From Litoditis marina (lineage: Eukaryota > Nematoda > Chromadorea > Rhabditida > Rhabditidae), in assembly GCA_964036275.1 (NCBI GenBank), contig OZ038436.1, positions 18,627,904-18,691,903 of the forward strand: DNA of 64,000 nucleotides. The letters run 5' to 3'. Position numbers and translations under genes: made by a program. Position 1 is the stretch's first letter. The number at the start of each line of letters is the position of its first letter. Below are positions 12,206-25,100 of the stretch, one piece after another. A model generated the notes under the pieces. It ran no database searches. It had not been told where the DNA came from and saw nothing but the letters and a program-made list of their open reading frames with translations.

Positions 12206-14202
12206 ACTAAACAGTAATTTTCAGCAGACAAGTCAGCTGATGTCTTGAACATCTGAACAATTCTTCCGCGTATTATCTATATAGTTCGGTTTTTGTTGAT
12301 GAGAAACTATGCCAGCTGACCCTGAGCTGCCTTTCTCTCATCAAACGTGGACATGAAACCGGTCAATGACGAGAACAATGTTGTTGTTTGTTTCTATTTC
12401 TAATTAGTGTTCAAAACTTCCCAGTGGATTTTTTCAGGGGAAACTGCACTTATGAATATGAATAGTAAGAAAGAAGAGGGTGTGAAGTTGGCGCGTCTGG
12501 GATGTAGGCAGAAGCGAGACACCGTATCTGTTTACTCACGTGAAAAGATGCAGTCTATAGGGAGTCAATCACTCATGTTAAATTTGCGTGTGTTCTTGTA
12601 AATTATGAAAAAAAAAGTTTAGTTGTACCTGTCATCAAATGAGTAGTACTCTCAGCGTTATAGTTTAATTGTATTCAGCGAAGTACTGCAATAAATTTAT
12701 CATTGGTGACAGTAGTTCTTACATGTTGTTTTGGTTCTGCCGGCAAAAAAAAATTCTCAAGTGAACTTTGAGCCAGAGATAGCGTTATCAATCATCCCGA
12801 AGACCTGCGAGGAATCTATGAAAACGGTTTTTAAACTAATCCGTATGTACCTTTGTACCTGTACAACCCTGCAACGTCTGATAGATTCTAGCAGTCATTA
12901 TAACAAGTTGGATACCTCCACGTTTTATATGAGGGTGTCCTTTAACCGGCGCTAAGAATACTGTTGCAGGTTATATTACGGTAAATTTTACAACTGTTTC
13001 CCTGTTCTGGATTATCCTGTAACGAACCGACGTAGTGGTACAAAGTGTAGTACACGGTTGGTATTATAACCTGTGAAAGTTTATATAAAACTTTTTTAAT
13101 GAGTACACAGGTCGGGTATCTCCCTGCAAGATAGGTCGTGGCCTTCCTTCTAGTATGTGTACGGTATATCATGAGTTTTGTATGATATATCAATATTTTA
13201 CTCACGACGAGTACATCTCATGAGGTATTCGGGGATTCCTAGCTCACCAGATTAATGTATTTGTATTACATACTGCTACCGGTGTCAACTGCGTTGCGCA
13301 ATGTATTGTTTGTTGGACCGCGCGGCGAGGGGGGCTGGCTACTCACGGGTGCGAGCTGGGTACATCTCAGAAGAATTTACTGGCTTCTACCAATAGTTTA
13401 TTCCCCATTTGAAAAATTCGTAAAACAAGGAACGAAACTTATTTAAGAATTAAGGACGAAAAGGAAAGAAGAAAGTATTTCGTTGGTTTCTTCTTTTTTT
13501 AACTCAACGTTTACTGTTCTGGTGAAGGCTTTAACTAGGTATTTTGCATTTTACTGAATTCTTCGAGTTTTACGAGCCTCACTTCTACTTTGATAGAGTC
13601 ACTATCCCTGTTCCTTGCGAAAAACAAAAAAATAATATTGTTAATGTTACACTCAATCGAACATAATGAAATCATATGACCTGGACTCTCGGATGTCACA
13701 GTAGTGAAGATGTATTCAATGCAAAATGTATTCATAGTCGTGTCTGCTCTGATTATAGGCGACCGAAGTTCTACTGTATCTACTGCTGTCGATGGGACCG
13801 AGACTATGCTCTGAGAGTATAATTTTCATTTAGAAGTAGTGTCTGGCGTATATTGTTCCAGTCGGCTATTTGCCTGTGGAGAGGTTACATAATCGGCCCT
13901 CCCCAAGCCGTACCGCTCTTCTAAACTCGCCCCGTAAACAACATTCATACTGATCGTAAATCAGATTTCGAACTCAATTAATCAGGGCTCTGGGACTCAA
14001 GAGAAACACTCATTTGGTTTCATCGACAAATACTAGAGGTTTTCTCTAATAATCGTTCTTTATCAACAACATAGACCATTTCGTGAGACGTTGGAACGAT
14101 TTGAACTCATTCAACCAGGGCTTTGGGACTCGATATAAAATCTATTTTGTTATGTCGATACGTGAACTGAAGATTCTGTTCGACAATTGTGCTCCTATAA
14201 AA

Positions 14203-14345
14203 ACCACTCTACTGTTAGTCAATTGCACAGTCACGTGAAACATTTTGAACACAACAGATCTCAGAAACGTGCAACGACAAAGTGCACGATGCCTCATTAG
14301 AATTCTAGCTTTACGTGACTATTCAGTTTACTTCTAGTATACGCA
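14203..14345 (-). repeat. 140-bp dispersed repeat, copy 2
   Basis: Inverted relative to copy 1; starts ACTGTTAGTCAATTGCACAG and ends with CTTCTAGTATA. It lies about 350 bp downstream of the stop codon of the first cysteine-rich gene. Confidence 0.8.
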
Positions 14346-14610
14346 ATAGTGAACTTGGGAAGTATAAATGGTAAAGAACATAATACGAGAGTCTTGAAGC
14401 TTTGCCACATATTTTACATGTGAAGAACAACCTCTAATACGAAAAGAACTGAAAACGTTTACGATCTCAGAGAACGTACCATTACCATAGTTTTGATGCG
14501 GTATCGAAATATGACGTAGTAGGCTGGAAAGGGTAGTCAAAAACTGTTTTTTTCGTATTTGACAACCGAGATTGACAATCACACGAATTGACGCAAAGTC
14601 AAAACAATTT

Positions 14611-14616
14611 TTTATT
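14611..14616 (-). terminator. Poly(A) signal AATAAA of the first cysteine-rich gene
   Basis: AATAAA on the minus strand, 83 bases past the TGA stop at 14,699, a normal 3'UTR length. Confidence 0.5.
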
Positions 14617-14698
14617 AGAGTGAATTAAATAAGAGATAAGTATGCTTATTCCGACCAAGATCATAGGCAATCATAGTCTTGCTCGAATCGTTAGAATC

Positions 14699-16578
14699 TC
14701 AAAGATGTCTTCTACATTTTGTCTTCGGTGTCTCCTCACACTCCAGTTCATAGAATTTGATACAGTCGAGGGAGTCGAAAATCTGGAAGAGTTTTAGTTT
14801 AGTGTTTCTTCGCAGAAGAACTCCCAGCGTCCTTATGACGCCGACAGCACCTTCACACAACACCCAGTGATAGAAAAATAGAGCTTGTAGTTGTAAGAAA
14901 GAAAAGACTTTAAACAAGACTGATGCAATGTTTTTGTTGTTCCATCCGTTTAGTGGCCAAGTGAATATATTGTAGTGAATTTTCTATAAACTCTTGTTGA
15001 ACAAGCTTCCGATGATTACTTTCGACTTCTCATTCGCTAGTTTGCCAATTCAAGACCTCACGAAATGTATCCATTACACCATTGCAAAAGGACAGAGTGA
15101 ACTGTCTGTCTTTAAAGGAAATGGCAAATTTGATTCGTTGTTTGATCTTGAGGGTCGGCACATATCCAGAAAAGGTGTCCTAAACACAATAAAATCGAAT
15201 TACATGTACAAGTGTTCTGAATAAAATGATCTCTTACTCTACCGCAAGTCCGATGCAGAATGATAGGAAGAATTATAGAAGATGCAGACTCATAATACTA
15301 AGTAAAAGCAAAGTGAAGTAGAATTTCACCTCTCTGATGATACATCCATCTCTGACTTCCGGTTTTTCCCAGGGAGGACAGAAGGCACGTGGAACACACG
15401 TGGTCGTTTTCTCCTCACACTCATATCCACGTGTACAGTTCACCGGACCACACACTAAATAAGAATTAATGTGAAAACAACGCTGGAGCAATCTATTAAC
15501 ACTATCATTCTGAAAAACATTCCATACCGAATAAGTACTAAGTTGGGTTAGCATTGTGGAAAAGTGCAGTTCCCAGCCAACGCTTCATGAGGTAAACTAA
15601 TTTGTAAGATATAACGGTGCACGCTTCGCTTCAGAAAATAGTAACTGGAAAATCCAGTATATAAATATGAAAAGTATAATTAAGGCTGCACCATCTGTGG
15701 AAAGCAATGGATGCACACCGTATGGCTACATTATTACGGGAAGGAATGAATCTTGGAGTTCGTCATACCGTTTGAGCAGACGACAATTCCAATAGGACAC
15801 TCGTTTTCGTCCTCCACTTCCTCCCATTTACAACCGCCGCCGAATATCTCACTCGGACTCTGCACCGGACATTCTGCAACATTCTGATACTCACGAGTGA
15901 ACATTTGAATAGCTAACCACGTATGTCAGAACATCCAGGCACTAGGGCCCATCCTGCGTCTCTCGCTTTGCGCACTTTTTCGCGAGACTCGTACTCTCTC
16001 TGAATGCGAAACCAGAGAAATAACGTAGTTTTGAGAACTCGCAGGTTGGGACGGAACGGACGGAACGTTTATGAATACGGCCTCCTCGATGCATCTTAAG
16101 TTGGAGAATTACTGAGAAACCGGTACATTCAATGTATCTTCAAAGTAATTAACTCACGTGTGCACTGTCCGTCTTGGCAAAACGAGTTGGAGTCGCACTC
16201 CTTGTGTTCCTCACACTGCTGAGCCAGGAGGAGAGGCACTGAATACGAAATTCCTAACTTGATAAGCAATACTAAGGTCGACTTGTTCAGTGGAAAACCA
16301 AAAATTCATGCAAAAGAAAAAAATAACAAGTTGCTTGTTTGTAATATGGATTCCAGTGCAGAAATGATTCAGTTTTCCAATGCTCACATGTGTTTGAAAA
16401 ACAGGCTGCAACAGAAATTTGGCACAAAAATGGTAGTTTCAAAGAATGATGAACAATTTTCTGTTTCACGGTGCAATGAAAGTTTAGAACTACAAATACT
16501 TTGGTAGAAAGCCAGGTGAATTAACTATGTATTTAATTCTAACTGACCGTTCAATAGTAGCACGATCAAAAGTAACAT
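14699..16578 (-). CDS. Secreted cysteine-rich protein, tandem copy 1 (141 aa)
   Basis: Five exons with consistent phases: 16,578-16,548, 16,238-16,158, 15,873-15,769, 15,454-15,330 and 14,782-14,699. The start ATG lies seven bases after a TTATTTCAG acceptor, either trans-splice or upstream-exon type. The precursor begins with a hydrophobic signal (MLLLIVLLLNGVPLLLA) and contains 17 cysteines in pairs such as EHKECDSNSFC, RGYECEEKTTTC and FCPPWEKP. The last exon is DSLDCIKFYELEC, ending CRRHL. The spacing recalls small nematode secreted disulfide domains, but I cannot assign a named family, so no function is proposed. The odd cysteine number suggests one free cysteine or a dimer. The gene is the downstream partner of a near-identical arrangement at 17.7-19.6 kb. 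Confidence 0.85.
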
Positions 16579-16798
16579 TGTTCCGCTGAAATAACAATTG
16601 TCAAAATACTTGTTAAACTCAACCTCTGAGTAGGTTTTTCAAATGGAATCGAACCTTTTTTAGAATGCTAGTCGAATGTAGCGACGTGAGATCTCAAAAA
16701 CGTACAAGTAAATAACTAAGAAAACGAATAAATTATTAGGTTCAGGTTTATCAGTGTCCGAGTAAGTTGTTAACAAGTAACCTTGGCATCTACCTGGC

Positions 16799-16806
16799 TA
16801 TTTATA
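16799..16806 (-). promoter_or_regulatory. TATA box of cysteine-rich gene copy 1
   Basis: TATAAATA on the minus strand, about 220 bp upstream of the ATG. The whole surrounding block (about 16,780-17,030) is repeated at about 20,225-20,480 upstream of the second copy, including ATTTTGTGTAATT and TTTCTATGCAAAAA words, so a shared promoter was duplicated with the gene. Confidence 0.6.
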
Positions 16807-17669
16807 TACTGCTAGTTTTGTGTAATTTGTTTACCCAAAAAAGCAAATGTTAATTTCCTGGTTGATATTTCTATGCAAAAATAAATTCCAATAATAAACA
16901 AAATTATACCGGATAAAACCTCACATGACCCATGTTTTGAGTTCGCTGTCTCGTTTTTCATGGCAATATTAATCATGTTCGTTTTTTATCATTACATAGT
17001 TCTGTGGTAAAGTTAAAACATCTTCTCAATCCCTGGCTGATGTTGTTGATAACGGAATAATATTTACATACGACATTGATTTCCCTTCGACCTTCGAAAA
17101 TCCTTAATGAGACATGTTTTCAGCCGGTCAATTATGGAAATGTTTGATTTTGAGCGTTTCACAGTCACACAGTGTAATTTTTGAATTAGCTCGCGTTTGA
17201 CCTGGTCTTTTTTCCTACTTTCAATAATGTTGGTTCTTCGAGAGCTCACATTTGAGATTTTTCTACTTGTGCTCTACTCGTCTGTCTGTTTACTTAGACT
17301 CGGAACAAGCAAGTTTTGATCTACAACTTGACCGGTTTTCGTAAGTTGAACTGTATGAGAACACAGTGGAAACAAAAGTTCATTTTGGTTAATGAGAAAG
17401 AGTACAAAATCAGGTCGTTTCAATCCGTCGATCATCCAAGATTTACACAAAGATATTTTATGTATCATACTATTCACAGTTTTGCTCGCTAGCGTACTTG
17501 TCAATACCATGGTTGAGTGAAAAGGAAAACTGACAAAAAGTAGAAAAAAATTTTCATCCGCCTGTATCCACATACAAAAAACACAATTGGAGAAGAGTTA
17601 TTATTACGTAATACAATAATGGAGCCATTTCTTGCGTTCACTCGTTGCCTTCTAGAATGAACATGTCTT

Positions 17670-19560
17670 CTACTTCTGGTCAGCTGACTCGCAGTCCAGT
17701 TCAAATGATTTGATACAATCCAATGAGTCGAACGTCTGGAAAGCCCTCGTTTGAAAAGAAGGACAGAAAAAACAATAATCAGTTCTTATGCGATTCTCAA
17801 TCAAATGTGTGAAAAAGGAAATATTATGTGATAGCGACGTTTGGCAGAAGTACGAGTCGATTACTGTACATCTCAGTGTGAACGGGTGTGTTTGATCTTG
17901 TCATATTTCAGTCGTAATGTGGTGCAAATCAAACAAATCCAAATACAATTCGGATAATATCATTTTCTGAAACTTATTGAGGCATATATACCTATCTTGT
18001 TCTCCTACGTCTATCGTGTTACCAATCTATCTTCTACCTTCAGCGGTTTCCAGTTCGCGCTCACTTTCTATTCAATATTCTCATTCACTATGATACTCTT
18101 ACGTGCTCAAATGCGTGACGAAGAAATTCAGTGGTATAGGAACCCACCTCTCTGATGACACATCCTTCTTTAGGTTCCGGTTTCTCACGTGGAAAACAGA
18201 ATGCACGTTGAACACACGTGGTCGTTTTCGCATCACATTCGTAACCACGTGTACAGTTCACCGGACCACACTCTGAATATTACCTCATTAGATCTCTACT
18301 CCGCAACGTCATAAATACAATACTGCACTTGTTGGAGTAGATAACGAATCGATCCAGTATCATTACGTTATAATCATAAAGGGTTCATTTCATTGGAAAA
18401 AAAAACTAAGTGTGCGATGGGAACACAATGTTAGTAAGGCGAAGAAAAATCAACAGCTGCTCATGAAGCAAAAGATTCTGAAACATTTTCTTTTTCTATT
18501 TGTGATTTGGAGAAGGTAAACGAACTGTACTGTTAGTCAATTGCACAGTCACGTGAAACATGTTCAACACAACTCAGATACGTCAATGACAAAGTTCACG
18601 ATGCCTCATTAGAAAGCCTAAGTTACGTGCCTGTTCACATTAATTTTAGTATATATTAGTGGTAATTAATAATTCATACCGTCCGAGCATTCTACGATAG
18701 CGGTGGGACACTCGTTCTCGTCTTGAGCTTCAACCCATTTACAACCGGCGTGGGTCAATTCACCGGGATTATTCACGGGACATTCTAGAACATTATTCCT
18801 TATTTAAACTCTAGAACCGTATTCATGTTTTTTGGAGAATCTTACACGCTTGCACGTATATGCTCACTTCCCAACGAGTATTTTCCAGCCACATATCAAC
18901 AGACTGGGAAAAGGTTGTAAGAAACAGTGGAAAACAAGATTTGAAACACCATGAGATTCTATACAACCCTCATGCAGAGTTTTACGATGGTTCATATGCC
19001 GTATTCATGAACAGACTGTTATATCCCGCCCTGAACAGACTGTTCTATCTCAAACACGCTTATTCTTCTCTTCGATATCCCGCAAAGGATAGCTTCTCGA
19101 AATAGTGCGGTACGCAGGGTTTCATTTGTGGCTACAACTATTAATGTTGCTCTCAAATTGCTCAAGTTACTAGCAGAGTCTTAATATATCGGACAGTGTA
19201 TCTAAGACTGCAGTTCATCTAAGAATGATACATTCATTGCATAATAATTTTTTATTAAATTTGAAACGGTTCATATACGGTTTCAACACCATTTCATTTT
19301 TTAGTAACTCACGTCTGCACTCTCCTTCGTAGCAAAACGAGATGGAGTCGCACTCCTTGTGTTCCGTGCAGTTCTCAGCCAATAAAAAAGACACTGAATA
19401 CGAAACACTCAACATGAATGAGAACAAGTGAAATTGTATAAAAATCAAAGTTACGCACCCGAGCTGAAAGTGGAAAGAATGATACCTGACTCACTGGTTT
19501 GTACTGAAACAACTACAACCGCAACTAACCGTTCAACAGTAGCACGATCAGGACAAGCAT
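17670..19560 (-). CDS. Secreted cysteine-rich protein, tandem copy 2 (135 aa)
   Basis: Five exons correspond one-to-one in length and phase with copy 1: 19,560-19,530, 19,393-19,313, 18,784-18,680, 18,272-18,148 and 17,735-17,670. The signal peptide is MLVLIVLLLNG..SFLLA, followed by the same cysteine framework (EHKECDSISFC, TRGYECDAKTTTC, DSLDCIKSFELDC). It has 16 cysteines. The last exon differs from copy 1. Where copy 1 continues through a final cysteine to TGA, a small deletion brings the TAG of the shared AGTAGAAGACAT stretch into frame, so this protein is six residues shorter and has lost that cysteine. First exons, donors and upstream DNA are clearly duplicated. Product is probably secreted; function unknown. 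Confidence 0.85.
18528..18658 (-). repeat. 140-bp dispersed repeat, copy 3
   Basis: Starts ACTGTTAGTCAATTGCACAG; lies in the third intron of the second cysteine-rich gene. Confidence 0.8.
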
Positions 19561-19734
19561 TGTTCCGCTGAAAAGACAATCAAGATTGCTGACATACTTA
19601 TAGTACAGAGCGACCGAAACACACTGAAGCTCCTATACTTACGCGGAAACTTCTAATTCAATGCAATCACAATACGTAGCCTTAATAAAGTATTTCATAA
19701 CTACTACAAAACAGGTAGAATCACCGTTCAATCG

Positions 19735-19895
19735 TATAACACTGTCTGTAGTGGGCGCCGAATTTATTAATTTCTGTCTCTTTCTCAAAACCGGCAGGTT
19801 TTGGAATCGAAGACACATGTGCGTACACAGCGGAAAGTGAGATATACAGTACCCTCCCGCCTTTCCGTTGGCGACGACTAAAGTTGCATCTACCA
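19735..19895 (-). repeat. Composite repeat copy with the tRNA-like core deleted
   Basis: Matches the leader (GTCGTCGCCAACGGAAAGG onward) and the tail (GAGACAGAAATTAATAAATT) of the complete copies at 21.9 and 23.7 kb, but the A-box/B-box core between them is missing. It lies between the promoter block and the ATG of the second cysteine-rich gene. Confidence 0.75.
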
Positions 19896-20244
19896 TCATG
19901 AGCGCCTAACAAGGGATCTACCCCTTTCCATCACTTTTTTTCCCTAGATATCTCCAATTGTCACATCTAACAATGTGGAAGGTCATGTGTTAAATCACGA
20001 ATAAATCTATCTATCTATCGTCGTTGTGGTTGGCGATCCAATATCTGGCCCACTCTTCTTTTTCGGTGACTAATCCACTAATTTGCAGTATACACATTTC
20101 CATCTATTATTGAACCAAAAGACATTCTAAATATAAATGAAGGGGAGGAGTATGGGGATAATAAATAAATGATGAAGAATCGAATATATGGATGTCATGA
20201 TACATCGGCATTGTTCGGCGGGTAGACCTTGGCATCGAAGGACT

Positions 20245-20253
20245 GTTTATATA
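20245..20253 (-). promoter_or_regulatory. TATA box of cysteine-rich gene copy 2
   Basis: TATATAAAC on the minus strand within the block duplicated from copy 1. Here it is about 690 bp from the ATG instead of about 220 bp; part of the difference is the repeat inserted at 19,735-19,895. Confidence 0.5.
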
Positions 20254-21007
20254 CCGGTGATTTTGTGTAATTCGTTGACCCCGAAAGAGCGAATTCAGTT
20301 CCTGGTCGATATTTCTATGCAAAAAAACAAATAGATTTCCATAAATCAGAATTTACACCTGATAAATCCCAGATGAGCCAGGTTTTGAGTCTGCTGTCTC
20401 GTTTTTTTGGTCAACAATAAACATGTTTGATTTTTTGAACATTTGATAGTCTTGTGGTAGAGTAAATATGCGAGCTGAAAATAGGATTTTGTTGAAATGA
20501 GACCGCGTCGAAAAGATCGTTTAGCAGTTTTGGTATAAAATCTCGAAGGTGGTATAATCCGATATCTCAGTTCATATGAAGGAAATTCGGGAATAGGACT
20601 AAAAAAATTCTCATCATCTTAATTAACGTTAAAAATCGGATTTTATGTATTTTTTGTCATGTCTTCAATTGAAATATCACAAATTTGCCACGTCATACGA
20701 AAATAATGAAAGCTCAGTTCATTTATTCCATCTCCCCAAGGCTGAGAGTAACAAATGTCTCCTTCACTCTTTTTGCACATAAAAAGTTTTTATTCTTTCA
20801 ATAACAGACATATATCGTACAAGTGAGTGCACTGGATTTAGAGCATTGATTAAAACGAAATGAAAAGACAATCAACAATATAAGTACGAACACACGATAA
20901 AATGAAGATTAGATAAAACTCTCTCATTAAGGACTCAATCATTAGTTATTCACATAGAACCTACAAAAATGATAATAAGTCAATTATTCACACATATGCA
21001 CAGATTA

Positions 21008-21231
21008 TTATGACAATAAGAGCAATACCACAGTTAAACAAAAATAATCACAATTATAGTCTTTGCCATTCCCACCGAGACCTCGGCAACGTGCCAATAA
21101 AATTCCTAGGCAGCTTTTCTCCATGTTAATGTTTTCCAAAACACTAAAACTTTTTCTGGGCGGCAGATAACCTTCGTTACAGTACCAGTACGTAGGTAGA
21201 ATTCTTTTCATGAAACGTGTTATTCCTATGA
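21008..21231 (-). CDS. Possible terminal exon of a small cysteine-containing protein
   Basis: A TTTCATAG acceptor at about 21,232 precedes an open frame of about 70 codons ending in TAA at 21,008. It contains five cysteines and ends in a hydrophobic tail (CLTVVLLLLS), as a GPI-attachment or membrane tail would. No upstream exon or poly(A) signal was found, so it may be fortuitous. I do not recognise it. Confidence 0.25.
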
Positions 21232-21904
21232 AATATATTCATTCGAAGTTTCATTGGCAGGCTGCCAAAGTCTCAGTGGGAATGAAATGAACTATACTAG
21301 CAATAAAACATAAAACACGGCTAGGTCCATTCTCTTGCCGCTACAGCTAGCGAAAAATATCACCAAATTTTGCTTAGATTGGCAATAACTATGGACGAAG
21401 CCTGAGAACTTTCGTATGAGTACAAAAAGTATCCATAACAGGGCTAAGAGCTGAATAGAAAATGGTAACTATATTTGGTTTGAACTCATATCAGGACTTT
21501 GTATTCACAAATCTCAGTTGACTGTAGCAGTTTCAGTGTCGTGGACGGAAATACTTCTCTCTTCTCGAGTTGTGGGTCTGCTCCTTTATTCTGTAACGTA
21601 TCTTGGTTGCATGTGTTCACGAACATTATGCTAATCTATTGTCTATTTCTACCATGATACTAACAAGTTATTTTGCTGACAACTAGCATATCAATATCGA
21701 AATCAAGCAGTGTAAATAATGAAGTGATACGAGTTGCAGAGAAGTTATACCCTTTTACTCAGCTTAAACATACGTGTACCGAGACACTTTTCGAGGGCTG
21801 GCTCGGATCAGTTATTCTCATGGAAAGAGTCGGAATACATAAAAATAACTACAAGATGTGTGGTAGTATGTAGTATGTTACGTGGTTGTCGGCGTGAATC
21901 GAAT

Positions 21905-22101
21905 ATAGTGTGTGCCAAATGTATAAATTTCTGTCTTTCGCCGGAATCGAACCTGAGAGCAAAATATTCGTAGCAGGGCGCGTACCACTGCGCTTAGAGA
22001 ACATACCCGCCAAGCTTTGGAATCGTAGACATACGTCCGTACACAGCGGAAAGTAAGATATACAGTACCTTCCCGCCTTTCCGTTGGCGACGACTATATA
22101 A
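21905..22101 (-). repeat. Composite repeat with internal tRNA-like pol III promoter
   Basis: Leader GTCGTCGCCAACGGAAAGG, then a tRNA-like core with A box (TAAGCGCAGTGGTACGCG) and B box (GGTTCGATTCC), then tail with TTTATACATTTGGCAC. It lies just past the stop codon of the nuclear-protein gene at 22,125. Confidence 0.8.
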
Positions 22102-22124
22102 GTCGTGCTCACGCCAAAGAAAGC

Positions 22125-25100
22125 CTAATTTAAAGTTTGAATGGAGCCTGTGACCAACCTTCGATAGATGGTTCGGATGGCACTTCGACAGAGAGGGGCC
22201 GGTAGTCCCACTTCACGACCCACCTGCTCCCAGTCGAACTCTGTCCGCGGCACACCGAATTGGAACGAGGCCTGAACCAAATAGATGTAGAATGTGATAT
22301 CAATTAAGTGTTTTAGATTGCCTTAGTCCATGCTCTCGTCAAACAGCTGGTCTCACACTCCTACAGATGAAAAAAAAGTACGACTTTTCGTTAATGGAGA
22401 ATAGAACACCGAGAACATCATTTAACATGGAAAATCGTGTACAAACATTGATATATTGTAAGTCGAACGACCAACGAAACCCAGTCAAATGAAACTCAAA
22501 ACGTCCTTACAGCCGCAATAATACCACAACGTCCACAGTTGCTCTCGTCACGAATCAATCACGTGACTGTTCAAATTTTGAACATTCCAACTGTAATCGC
22601 TAAGACCCAAACTGTATAATGTAGGCTTTTGCATTCTCGAAATAGAAGAAGTAACCTGAGAACCAATGTGTAACCGCTGAAAACTAACATGTAACCGGCT
22701 CCACTCTTCGTCGTCCAAGTCTGAGAGACGTTCGGTTCCGTCGTCGATTACACTGTCGTCCACACTGTAGCAGTGCTCCGCCTGGAATCAACCAAAAAAA
22801 TAATCGCGGTTCATTCGTTTTCAACATATTATATAAAGTCATTATTTACAAACAACGACAATTGACACAGAATCAGACTAAACTCCAACTCCAACAAATA
22901 ATCGAACCTACTACGAATGATTATTTTGATTATTTGTCATTGGGAAGAGGCAAGATAGTGTGTAAACAGATACACAGAATGAAAAGAGTGATTTGACGAA
23001 ATGCAACCTATCTGGAGCGCATAACATAGATTCGTACCTCTTCATCAGGAAGTTCGTCGTCCCAACTCTGGACTTCTTCAATACGAAGCACATTGGCCGC
23101 CTCAGCTTCTGAAACAATTTAGCTATCAAAGAAGGAACAACTGAAACAACTGATACATTTTGACTCTCTAGAAAATTCTACTTTTTTCCGGAAAATCAGG
23201 TTTTATTTTAGTATTTTGTTACAGACATTTGTACGTGAAACGATAACAGGCTGTGTACTGCTCACAACATCTGATGAGCTGTACCTCCGCATACTGCGTA
23301 CTATTTGGTGTCGGTGAGAGAAAACTCTCCCGCGAAAGTATGTCAAACGTAGTGCTTTTCACACTTACTACGCTTATTCATTGTCAATTTCTAGCTTATC
23401 ATGTCCAATCGCCCCAGCTTCAAAGATTGGTTAAGAAATATTTCGTGAAGTACCACCCCAATGATCTGTTAATCTTACGTGATGAGTACGTGTGTGCACA
23501 ATAACTGAGATCAAAATTTGAATCCCCACAAATCTCAGTAACGTACGTTTTCTCTCCTCTTCAACAGCTCGCAGGGCCTCCTCCCATTTCAGATCAAAAT
23601 CGTCCGGTTGCTCCACCTTCTTCGGGGCACTTTGCTTCCGAGACGATCTGAATGAAATTATTGACAACCGAATTGGAACGAAACAATTATACCGTGTGCC
23701 AAATTTATAAACTATCTGTCTCTTGCCGGAATCGAACCTGCGAGCAAAAGTTCCGTAGACGGGCGCTAACCACTGCGCTATTAGAGCACATGACCGGCAA
23801 GGTATGGAATCGAAGACATGTGTGCGTACACAGTAGAAAGTGAGAGATACAGTACCCTCTCGCCTTTCCGTTGGCGACGATTATATTTTGTGTTGTTTTC
23901 AAAAGTCGAAATGCAAGATGATGTTCGATACAGCACCTTGTGTTGTTGTAATGTAAGTAATGTTCCACTCTGCTGCAACTATATTTACAGCTTCTGTGAT
24001 ACCTTATGAAAACCAACGATCGACTTATTGAAGAGTACACTATACTCGGATCCTATACTGTTAGTCAGTTGCACAGTCACGTGAAACATGTTGAACACAG
24101 CAGAACTCAGAAACGTGCAATTCCAGAGTGCACGATGCCTCATCAGAATACTAGCTTCACGTGACGATTCAACTGACATCTAGTATATTCTATGAAGCAC
24201 CGAATTCAAACTGCAAATATACCAGCGAATGAAAGTGACGAAAGCGACATCTAATAAATTGGGTGAACGTACTTGTGGGTTGAGGAGGATGCATGGAATA
24301 GGTTCGGCACAGAGTGGGTGGAATCTGAAGAAAACCAACAATTGGAGAAGAAATAACAAATAACTGGTTCAGCAACAAAACTCACTCAAAATGCTTGGTG
24401 ATGCCAATTTTCTATTTTATTGTTTGGCACAATATTTAAATACCAGTATTTGAATATCGATAATGAAATTATTTCACTACGAAATATAGAACAAGGGAGA
24501 GTTTGCCATTCATTTTGATCAACAAAATCAAACTGACCCGGTGTGAAAATTGAGGATTGCTTGGCGTGACCTTCCTTTTTCTTGGATTCCTTCTTGCAAT
24601 ACTTCTTCTTAGGTACATCTGAAAATCAGGTTACAAACCACAAATCCCATAACAACGGTGAAAGTTCGAAATTATGTAAAAGACTATACCGGGATCAAAC
24701 TACAAATACGGAGTTTGAAACCTTTCTGGCCTAGTTTTTTTTTCAGTCCGATAAAAAGTCTATGAAAAGTACGTACCAGTAGGCTTCTCCTCGGGAGAAT
24801 TTCGCTTTCTCGCTCTGATTCTGCTGGAAGAGCTTGAATCGGGAGTCTCGAATGATTGTCGAGGTCTTCTGGGGGTCCCGCGCAGCTGGGGAACCTTGGC
24901 ATCTGAAAACACTTCTGAATACACGAAATGAGAAAAGGTAGAAAATTGAAAGGTGAGCTTGGTCTACCTTCAGCTTTCAGTAACGTGCAGCTTATAGGTA
25001 TTGATTGAAGCTCCCAGGCAGCTTGGAGTTCAATGGGTGAACAAATTATGAACCTACTTACAGATGCTATACTATGAGAAATAGTTCATTTTTCAGACAA

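Larger units (their letters stand above)
9426..14190. other. Gene-poor region with one tRNA-containing repeat and one 140-bp repeat
   Basis: No convincing exon chain was seen. The stretch contains the composite tRNA-like repeat at 12,022-12,205 and one copy of the five-copy 140-bp family at 11,211-11,358. An AGAAT microsatellite lies at about 10,250-10,270. An open frame at 10,511-10,714 is protein-like in places but is cut off by a stop just after the only plausible acceptor. Confidence 0.55.
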
